A stretch of 5,067 nucleotides of DNA from Desulfobacteraceae bacterium (GTDB taxonomy: Bacteria; Desulfobacterota; Desulfobacteria; Desulfobacterales; UBA11574): positions 1 through 5,067 of the forward strand of contig PKTV01000544.1 in assembly GCA_002868985.1 (NCBI GenBank). The letters run 5' to 3'. The notes under the pieces were generated by a model. The model saw only the letters and a program-made list of their open reading frames with translations. It ran no database searches and was not told where the DNA came from. This document shows, piece by piece, positions 1-4,154 of the stretch (position 1 is its first letter; the number at the start of each line of letters is the position of its first letter). A program made the position numbers and the translations under genes.

Positions 1-144
1 CCGAAGGCACCGAAAGGTTTTGAGAATAACTGGCTCGAAACGATCCCCGGAAAGGGCTGGTTTGTGGCCTTGCGAATTTATGGACCGCTCGAGCCTTGGA
101 TTGAGAAAACCTTGCGTCCGGGTGAAATCGAGTTGGTGAAATAA
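1..144 (+). CDS. DUF1254/DUF1214-type protein, C-terminal 47 residues (5'-truncated by window edge)
   Basis: The reading frame is open from the first base and ends at a TAA at 142-144. The 47 visible residues contain NWLETIPGKGWFVALRIYG, then PLEPWIEKTLRPGEIELVK. The run of Trp, a PGKGWF loop, an aromatic-rich LRIYGPLEP segment and a closing RPGEIE is what I know from the C-terminus of the DUF1214 domain, usually paired with an N-terminal DUF1254 domain in periplasmic or exported proteins of unknown role. The N-terminus, and so any signal peptide, lies outside the window. An attC site begins 15 bases after the stop, so this is probably the gene of an integron cassette read in the same direction as the next one. 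The family call rests on motif memory of a short tail. Confidence 0.72.
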   Translation, partial: PKAPKGFENNWLETIPGKGWFVALRIYGPLEPWIEKTLRPGEIELVK

Positions 145-158
145 ACATAAGAGGGGCC

Positions 159-231
159 AGCTAACAAGCGCATGCAGTCGGACAAAGTGCCCGCTACGCG
201 GGCCTTTTGCCGCTGATGCTCAGCGTTACAC
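159..231 (+). other. Integron attC recombination site (complete)
   Basis: This is an imperfect inverted repeat of about 73 bp placed directly after a stop codon. The R''-like box is AGCTAAC (159-165) and the R'-like box is GTTACAC (225-231). The inner arms, GCGCATGCAGTCGGAC near 168-183 and GCCGCTGATGC near 209-219, pair with an unpaired G (GCATGCAG against CTGATGC), the extrahelical base typical of folded attC. The apical part is a GCCCGC/GCGGGC hairpin (189-203). Integron integrase would cut between G225 and T226, so the next cassette begins at 226. The R' box departs from the GTTRRRY consensus at one position. No integrase gene is in the window, so a chromosomal array and a stray attC cannot be told apart here. 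Confidence 0.85.
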
Positions 232-260
232 GTCAGTATCGAATCTGGTAGGAAAATAAA

Positions 261-704
261 GTGAAAAAACTCTTACTCATTTTTATCGTTGTTATAGCAG
301 TCTACGGATTTTTGGAAAAAGCACCAAAGTTCTTTTCTAAGGGTACATTTTTTGGTTCTGAAATTTCTACAAGTGACCTGTCTATTGAGAAGGCTTTCAA
401 AAATAACCAAAGTGACATTCAAGTTGGCGGTTCAGGTGAAGTAGTAAAAATTTTGCCAGATGACACAAAAGGCAGTCGGCACCAAAAATTTATTATTGAA
501 CTAAATTCCGGCCAAACTCTTTTAATTGCGCATAATATCGATATTGCACCAAGAATTAGCACTCTTAACGTAGGCGATCATATTAACTTCTATGGCGAAT
601 ACGAATGGAACTCTAAAGGTGGGGTGGTACATTGGACCCACCATGACCCCAGCGGTCGTCATGAGGGTGGTTGGTTAAATCATGATGGGAAAATATACCA
701 ATAA
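261..704 (+). CDS. DUF3465 family protein, small exported or membrane-anchored cassette gene
   Basis: This 147-residue protein starts at a GTG, chosen because AGGA (250-253) lies 7 bases upstream and the N-terminus MKKLLLIFIVVIAVYG is a ready signal peptide or single membrane anchor (residues 1-18). The rest should therefore sit in the periplasm or on the membrane's outer face. Recognisable DUF3465 segments are GSGEVVKILPDD (57-68), the HQKFI strand (74-78), LLIAHNIDIAPRI (87-99), GDHINFYGEYEW (105-116) and GGVVHWTHHDPSGRHEGGWL (120-139). The alternating strands resemble an OB-type small barrel. Several His and Asp residues in the WTHHDPSGRH stretch could bind a ligand or metal, but no function is known to me. 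It fills one integron cassette: attC on the left ends 30 bases before the start, and a damaged attC begins 2 bases after the stop. Confidence 0.85.
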   Translation: MKKLLLIFIVVIAVYGFLEKAPKFFSKGTFFGSEISTSDLSIEKAFKNNQSDIQVGGSGEVVKILPDDTKGSRHQKFIIELNSGQTLLIAHNIDIAPRISTLNVGDHINFYGEYEWNSKGGVVHWTHHDPSGRHEGGWLNHDGKIYQ

Positions 705-706
705 TC

Positions 707-750
707 GTGTAACAAATCACTGCACTGGATTTTTACTCCGCTGCGCTCCG
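707..750 (+). other. Left half of an attC site, right half missing
   Basis: The site begins with GTGTAAC (707-713), which is the exact reverse complement of GTTACAC at the cassette's 5' edge (225-231), as expected of the R'' box of this cassette's own attC. It continues with ATCACTGCACTGGATTTTTA and an apical CTCCGCTGCGCTCCG loop typical of marine gammaproteobacterial attC sites. The right arm, which should repeat CCAGTG-like sequence and end in GTTA, is absent. From about 749 the sequence becomes the palindromic repeat described separately. The site should be dead for normal excision. Confidence 0.75.
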
Positions 751-820
751 AAAAATGGGGTCAAGTCTGCTCTTGACTCTTTTATAAATTCTAACATGAG
801 TCAAAAGCAGACTTGACCCC
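749..820 (+). repeat. 72-bp palindromic repeat, copy 1 (REP/MITE-like, GGGGTC ends)
   Basis: Inverted arms at 757-779 and 798-820 match at 22 of 23 positions around an 18-base A+T-rich loop (780-797). The arms begin GGGGTCAAGTC and end GACTTGACCCC. A short CGAAAAAT tag precedes the left arm. The same 72 bases recur at 1592-1663 with two differences. Palindromes of this kind resemble non-autonomous REP-type elements moved by Y1 (RAYT/IS200-like) transposases; none is encoded here. The element breaks the attC on its left and ends 24 bases before the phnA-like gene, so it may also influence that gene's transcription or mRNA structure. Confidence 0.85.
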
Positions 821-844
821 AAAGACTTTGAGGAACAGTAAACA

Positions 845-1426
845 ATGAGTACAGAAAAAGCATTACATGCACGTAGCGAATCTAAATGTGAATTGTGTGA
901 CGCAACAGAGAGTTTGGGTGTGTATGAAGTTCCACCCGATTCAGACGGTAGTGCTGATGAGTGCGCACTTATTTGTGAAACATGTCGCGAACAAATTGAA
1001 AATCCGGAAAAAGTTGATGTTCACCACTGGCGTTGCCTTAATGATAGCATGTGGAGCCAAGTACCAGCAGTACAGGTGATGGCATGGCGTATGCTTAAGC
1101 GCCTGAGCACCGAAGGCTGGCCGCAGGACTTACTGGATATGCTCTATTTAGATGAAGGCACCCAAGCTTGGGCGGAAGCAACGGGCGAAGGGAAAAGTGA
1201 CGAAGATAAAGTCAAACATGTCGATAGTAACGGTGCGATACTCGAAGCAGGCGATACGGTAACGCTAATCAAAGATTTAAATGTAAAAGGGGCTAACTTT
1301 ACGGCTAAGCGTGGCACAGTTGTACGCGGAATTTCGCTGGTGGAAGATAACTCTGAGCATATTGAGGGCCGTGTGAATGGCCAGCAGATTGTAATTCTGA
1401 CGAAGTTTGTTAAAAAGGCGAGCTAA
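845..1426 (+). CDS. PhnA-domain protein, long form with N-terminal zinc-binding domain
   Basis: This 193-residue protein starts at an ATG 11 bases after GAGG (830-833). Residues 15-47 carry CELC (15-18) and a C40/CETC (44-47) cluster, with C64 nearby, fitting a zinc ribbon of the PhnA N-terminal type. A conserved middle segment follows (HHWRCLNDSMWSQVPAVQVM, 60-79, then MLKRLSTEGWPQDLLDMLYL). A linker rich in charge leads to the PhnA domain at about 125-191 (VKHVDSNGAILEAGDTVTLI, KGANFTAKRGTVVRGI and a closing ILTKFVKK). Length matches the gammaproteobacterial long form, against about 110 residues for E. coli PhnA (YjdM). The name comes from the phosphonate operon, but that protein is not the phosphonoacetate hydrolase of the same name and its role is unsettled. 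The gene sits alone between two near-identical palindromic repeats. Confidence 0.88.
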   Translation: MSTEKALHARSESKCELCDATESLGVYEVPPDSDGSADECALICETCREQIENPEKVDVHHWRCLNDSMWSQVPAVQVMAWRMLKRLSTEGWPQDLLDMLYLDEGTQAWAEATGEGKSDEDKVKHVDSNGAILEAGDTVTLIKDLNVKGANFTAKRGTVVRGISLVEDNSEHIEGRVNGQQIVILTKFVKKAS

Positions 1427-1475
1427 TCAAACTTACGCTAAGTGGAATAAAGGCATTGTCTATTACCTGTGGTTG

Positions 1476-1538
1476 ATTCAGCGCAAACCTATCATTCCAT
1501 CCAACCCCGTTCCACTGCTCTCCACGGGGCGGCTGAAT
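1476..1538. other. Two-stem inverted repeat downstream of the phnA-like gene, unassigned
   Basis: ATTCAGC (1476-1482) pairs exactly with GCTGAAT (1532-1538), and inside it CCCCGT (1505-1510) pairs with ACGGGG (1524-1529) around a 13-base loop. The left side carries an extra unpaired stretch of about 22 bases. No T-tract follows, so it is not a standard intrinsic terminator. It does not end in AAC/GTT boxes, so it is not an attC. It could be a fragment of a mobile repeat or a structured 3' end of the phnA transcript. The rest of 1427-1591 shows nothing else I can name; a 70-codon open frame there looks like translated repeat rather than a gene. Confidence 0.4.
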
Positions 1539-1591
1539 TCTGTCGGTATACTTAATGATATGAATGAAAATGATCTAAAAAAGTTATTTGT

Positions 1592-1663
1592 CGAAAAATG
1601 GGGTCAAGTCCGATCTTGACTCTTTTATAAATTCTAACATGAGTCAAAAGCAGACTTGACCCC
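1592..1663 (+). repeat. 72-bp palindromic repeat, copy 2 (same orientation as copy 1)
   Basis: The copy is identical to 749-820 except at 1611 (C for T) and 1613 (A for C). Both changes lie in the left arm, so its pairing with the right arm falls to 20 of 23 (arms 1600-1622 and 1641-1663). Identity starts at CGAAAAATGGGG and ends at CTTGACCCC; flanking bases differ from copy 1, which marks the likely ends of the element. It stops 39 bases before the TPR-methyltransferase start, so its arrival may have replaced that gene's original promoter region. Confidence 0.85.
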
Positions 1664-1702
1664 TTAACATAATACCGTTCAACACCATGCTGTGGACCAA
1701 AA

Positions 1703-3070
1703 ATGACAAATGAAGATGTGACTCAGCGCCACTCAAAAAAGTATTCTATCCCGTCGAAGTGCACGAAAGACGATTCCGAACACGTTTTCAAGAAAGCTTC
1801 TTTTGCCCACAAGGACGGCAGGCTTGCTGAAGCGGAAAAAGGCTATCTGGAAGTATTGAGAAGAAAGCCTGATTGGGGACAGGTGCTGAATGCGCTTGGA
1901 ACGGTATTCCTGGACCAGTCCCGGCCGGATAAGGCCAAGAAAGTTTTTGGACAAGCAGCCGACCTTAGACCTCCCTATTTTCCGGCATGCTATAACCTGG
2001 CAAGGCTGTTGCAGCGAGAGAACGATCACAAGGGTGCCATAAGTATTTACAGGGCCATGTTGGAAAAGCAGCCTGGTATTGGTGAAGCATGGAATAATTT
2101 GGGTGTCGCATATCGGGAAATCGGGGACCAGGATGAAGCCATATCCTGTTTTCGAAGGGCAGTGGCGTTCGCTCCTGACATGGCAGAGGCATGGAACAAC
2201 CTTGGCGTGGCACAGGACGAGTTTAATATGATTGAAAACGCTTCAAAATCGTACAGAAAGGCCATTGGGATACGGTCAGATTATACATCCGCCCACTTCA
2301 ATCTCGGGATTTCTCTTCAAAAGCTCAGGCGATTCAAGGAGGCCGAGGAACATTACAACAAGGTGCTTGAGACAAAGCCGGATGATGAGGCGGCAAGATT
2401 CATGCTCCAAAGCCTGGGGACATCGGAAACACCTGATGCCGCCCCGGTGGAACACGTGCGCAGGATCTTTGATCGGTGTGCCGGGACTTTTGAAAGGATC
2501 CTGGTTAAAGACCTGGAATACAAGACCCCTGAACTCCTGTTTGACCTTGTGCGCCCGTATCTGGCTGAAGAAATGAATGTTCTGGACCTTGGCTGTGGTA
2601 CCGGTCTGGGCGCTCAACTCTATCGGCCCTTTGCGAAAAGACTGATAGGCGTCGATGTATCGTCAAAGATGCTCGAAAAGGCCGCAGAGAAGAAAATCTA
2701 CAACCGGCTCGAGGTTTTTGACATACTTGAAGACTGGGGCTTTCCCCAAAAATTTGATCTGATATATAGCTCTGACGTCTTTGTATATTTCGGGAATCTG
2801 GATACGATCATCAGGTCCGCATCTTCATATCTTGTTTACGGAGGGATCATTGCATTTTCAGTGGAAAGACTGGAAGACAACAGCATGGAATACCGGCTCT
2901 TTCCCAGCGGTCGCTATGCACACTCACGGACATATATTCAAGATTGCCTAAGGAGTCATGGATTACAATTAATAGAGGAAACCAAAGCAGATATTAGGAA
3001 GCAGTCAGGAAATCAGGTCAAGGGATTATTAATTGTAGCAAAAAAGGAGGTGGGCGGGGTCGCATCTTAA
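1703..3070 (+). CDS. TPR-repeat protein with C-terminal SAM-dependent methyltransferase domain (COG4976-like)
   Basis: The 455-residue product has two parts. Residues about 25-230 are six tandem tetratricopeptide repeats, clearest at 93-126, 127-160, 161-194 and 195-228 (AWNNLGVA appears twice, and HFNLGISL once). TPRs form a superhelix that binds a partner protein. Residues about 248-450 are a Rossmann methyltransferase: the HVRRIFDRCAGTFERIL lead-in, motif I VLDLGCGTGLG (293-303), the acidic post-I strand LIGVDVSSKML (314-324) and FDLIYSSDVFVYF (351-363). The lead-in and order match the predicted TPR methyltransferases of COG4976; the substrate is unknown. No signal peptide is visible, so it is probably cytoplasmic. 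No clear ribosome binding site precedes the ATG, and an in-frame TAA at 1670-1672 limits any upstream extension. G+C content is noticeably higher than in the genes on either side, suggesting separate origin. Confidence 0.87.
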   Translation: MTNEDVTQRHSKKYSIPSKCTKDDSEHVFKKASFAHKDGRLAEAEKGYLEVLRRKPDWGQVLNALGTVFLDQSRPDKAKKVFGQAADLRPPYFPACYNLARLLQRENDHKGAISIYRAMLEKQPGIGEAWNNLGVAYREIGDQDEAISCFRRAVAFAPDMAEAWNNLGVAQDEFNMIENASKSYRKAIGIRSDYTSAHFNLGISLQKLRRFKEAEEHYNKVLETKPDDEAARFMLQSLGTSETPDAAPVEHVRRIFDRCAGTFERILVKDLEYKTPELLFDLVRPYLAEEMNVLDLGCGTGLGAQLYRPFAKRLIGVDVSSKMLEKAAEKKIYNRLEVFDILEDWGFPQKFDLIYSSDVFVYFGNLDTIIRSASSYLVYGGIIAFSVERLEDNSMEYRLFPSGRYAHSRTYIQDCLRSHGLQLIEETKADIRKQSGNQVKGLLIVAKKEVGGVAS

Positions 3071-3076
3071 GGAAAA

Positions 3077-3107
3077 GGGAAGATAGTAATGGGTGATCCC
3101 ATTTCCC
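3077..3107 (+). terminator. Possible terminator hairpin after the TPR-methyltransferase
   Basis: AATGGG (3088-3093) and CCCATT (3098-3103) form a 6-bp stem with a TGAT loop, extended by GGGA (3077-3080) pairing with TCCC (3104-3107) past a bulge. It lies 6 bases after the stop codon. There is no proper run of T after the stem, so it would be a weak intrinsic terminator, or an mRNA 3'-end stabiliser. Confidence 0.3.
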
Positions 3108-3145
3108 CATGTTGGTTTAAAATCTCTTTTGTGATAACTTACACC

Positions 3146-3251
3146 CAAGGTCTTAAATGATTGACACAAATGCCACACATTAGTAGATATGAACATGATA
3201 GGTGTGGCCGGATAAGAAAGATTTCTTGCCAGAACGACACATAAGACCTTG
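3146..3251 (+). promoter_or_regulatory. Nested inverted repeats, possible structured RNA leader (three-way junction)
   Basis: CAAGGTCTTA (3146-3155) and TAAGACCTTG (3242-3251) are a perfect 10-bp inverted repeat. Inside it, GCCACAC (3172-3178) pairs with GTGTGGC (3202-3208), and next to that GGATAAGAA (3210-3218) pairs with TTCTTGCC (3223-3230) through one bulge and a U-G pair. If transcribed, this folds as one closing stem with two side arms. Directly after it come AAGGGAG (3255-3261) and an ATG 7 bases on (3269). CCTT (3247-3250) of the closing stem could instead pair with AAGG (3255-3258) of the ribosome binding site, the layout of a switch. I do not recognise a known riboswitch class. A 10-bp inverted repeat alone could arise by chance in 5 kb. 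Confidence 0.35.
3161..3189 (+). promoter_or_regulatory. Candidate sigma-70 promoter
   Basis: TTGACA (3161-3166) is a perfect -35 box, followed after 17 bases by TAGATA (3184-3189), a mediocre -10 box. Transcription would start near 3196 and could serve the cyclase-like gene at 3335. It lies inside the nested inverted repeats at 3146-3251, so it and a full-length structured leader cannot both come from the same transcript. The inverted repeats might then be operator sites. Confidence 0.3.
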
Positions 3252-3268
3252 CCTAAGGGAGATTAACA

Positions 3269-3307
3269 ATGAGCAGTGAGGTTGACCCCTTAACGACGCA
3301 TTCTTAA
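3269..3307 (+). pseudogene. Orphan translation start, 12-codon remnant (MSSEVDPLTTHS)
   Basis: An ATG stands 7 bases after AAGGGAG, the best ribosome binding site in this part of the window, yet the frame ends after 12 codons. From 3282 the sequence TTGACCCCTTAAC is the same as the right end and flank of palindromic repeat copy 2 (1656-1668). A reasonable reading is that only the first four or five codons of a former gene survive, joined to repeat sequence. It could also be a short leader peptide upstream of the cyclase-like gene. Confidence 0.3.
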
Positions 3308-3334
3308 TTTTTGGATAGATGGAGCTTTAAGAAT

Positions 3335-3937
3335 ATGGAAAATCAGGCCTTAATTTTTATACCAGACATTAGTGGATTTACAAAATTTGTAACGAAATGT
3401 GAAATTGACCATACCAACCATATTATCTCCATCCTAATCAATGTAATATTGGATTCAAATCCGTTAGAACTTAAGGTGTCAGAGATAGAAGGCGATGCCA
3501 TTTTGTTCTATTCTAAGGGTGCGCCACCTAATAAGGAAGAGGTTATTCAACAATCAAAAAGGATGTTTATTGATTTTCACACTAATTTGAAGGCGATAGA
3601 GAGGGATTTTTTCTGTAAATGCGGGTCTTGTAGGACCGCTTCTAATTTAACATTAAAGTTTATAGCTCATTATGGTGTATGTAAAGAAGTCCCCATCCAT
3701 AACTCCACTAAATTGATTGGCAGTGATGTGATTCTAGCTCATAGACTACTAAAAAACAATGTCCCTGAAAGGGAATATATATTACTTTCTGAAAAATATT
3801 TAAAGAGTCAGCAATCTGAATCAATAATAGAGGAGGACTGGGTCGATATAAAATCAAATATCGAAAACTTCGAAAATTTTGGTGAGGTCAGAACAAAATA
3901 TATTCCGCTTTCCCCCTTGAGAAGATTGATCCCTTAA
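3335..3937 (+). CDS. DUF2652 family protein, class III nucleotidyl cyclase-like fold
   Basis: The ATG at 3335 is preferred over a TTG at 3311 because GGAG (3321-3324) lies 10 bases upstream and the cyclase fold starts immediately; this gives 200 residues. PDISGFTKF (10-18) matches the first metal-site strand of class III cyclases (D11), and SEIEGDAILFY (49-59) the second (D54). A C94-x-C96-x2-C99 cluster (CKCGSC), typical of DUF2652, could bind metal. LIGSDVILAHRLL (127-139) aligns with the cyclase IGDxVNxAxR segment: R137 is kept, but the catalytic Asn position is I133. E50 falls at a base-selecting position where guanylyl cyclases have Glu. So metal binding is plausible, while catalysis by the usual route is doubtful. 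There is no membrane segment. The gene is A+T-rich, in a style seen in Bacteroidota homologs, and stands alone between repeat remnants. Confidence 0.82.
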   Translation: MENQALIFIPDISGFTKFVTKCEIDHTNHIISILINVILDSNPLELKVSEIEGDAILFYSKGAPPNKEEVIQQSKRMFIDFHTNLKAIERDFFCKCGSCRTASNLTLKFIAHYGVCKEVPIHNSTKLIGSDVILAHRLLKNNVPEREYILLSEKYLKSQQSESIIEEDWVDIKSNIENFENFGEVRTKYIPLSPLRRLIP

Positions 3938-3976
3938 TATTAATTACCGATTCCATGATGGTTTCAAGATTTTTTA

Positions 3977-4009
3977 AATTGACGATTTTTACATTCGAAA
4001 TCATCAATT
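3977..4009. other. Strong A+T-rich hairpin downstream of the DUF2652 gene
   Basis: Arms at 3977-3988 (AATTGACGATTT) and 3998-4009 (AAATCATCAATT) pair at 11 of 12 positions around a 9-base loop. It begins 39 bases after the stop codon, so it may end or protect that transcript. No T-run follows on either strand at the right distance, so it is not a textbook intrinsic terminator. It abuts the diverged palindrome at 4013. Confidence 0.5.
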
Positions 4010-4012
4010 CAG

Positions 4013-4040
4013 GAAATGGGGTCAGGTCTATGTTTGACCC
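4013..4040 (+). repeat. Diverged GGGGTC-type palindrome, copy 3
   Basis: AAATGGGGTCAGGTCTATG (4014-4032) opens like copies 1 and 2 (AAATGGGGTCAAGTCTG), then closes early with TTTGACCC (4033-4040). GGGTCA (4019-4024) pairs with TGACCC (4035-4040) in a short hairpin. It is a shorter relative of the 72-bp repeat, probably the same broad REP-like class, and sits 114 bases before the pseudouridine synthase gene. Confidence 0.6.
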
Positions 4041-4154
4041 TTGATTGTAATAGAGAAGAGTTAATTGATTTTGTCTTATCAATAGAGAGTTTCGAGACTT
4101 AAAAATATAACTGGAAAACTATAAACATATCGGACGGGTTCTTTAGTAAACATT

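Noticed and set aside
1499..1540. ATCCAAC fits the attC R'' consensus, suggesting a third attC after the phnA-like gene
   Set aside because: No matching GTTRRRY box follows at the right distance, and the stems here do not have attC order.
1407..1619. 70-codon open frame overlapping the end of the phnA-like gene
   Set aside because: It runs through the unassigned inverted repeat and into palindromic repeat copy 2, has no ribosome binding site, and resembles translated repeat DNA rather than a protein family.
749..1663. CRISPR array, from the regular repeated palindromes
   Set aside because: There are only two close copies, separated by a whole gene rather than by short spacers, and no cas genes.
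3146..3251. Known riboswitch classes (c-di-GMP, SAM, TPP, cobalamin, purine)
   Set aside because: None of the conserved core sequences I know for these classes is present; only the general three-way shape invites comparison.
3926..3937. TTGATCCCTTAA at the end of the DUF2652 gene resembles the repeat edge TTGACCCCTTAA
   Set aside because: It encodes the last residues LIP and the stop of what looks like a normal-length protein; one mismatch in a short A+T-rich motif is weak evidence for an insertion.
4106..4111. TATAAC as a -10 box for the pseudouridine synthase gene
   Set aside because: No acceptable -35 box lies 16-18 bases upstream, and such hexamers are common in this A+T-rich gap.
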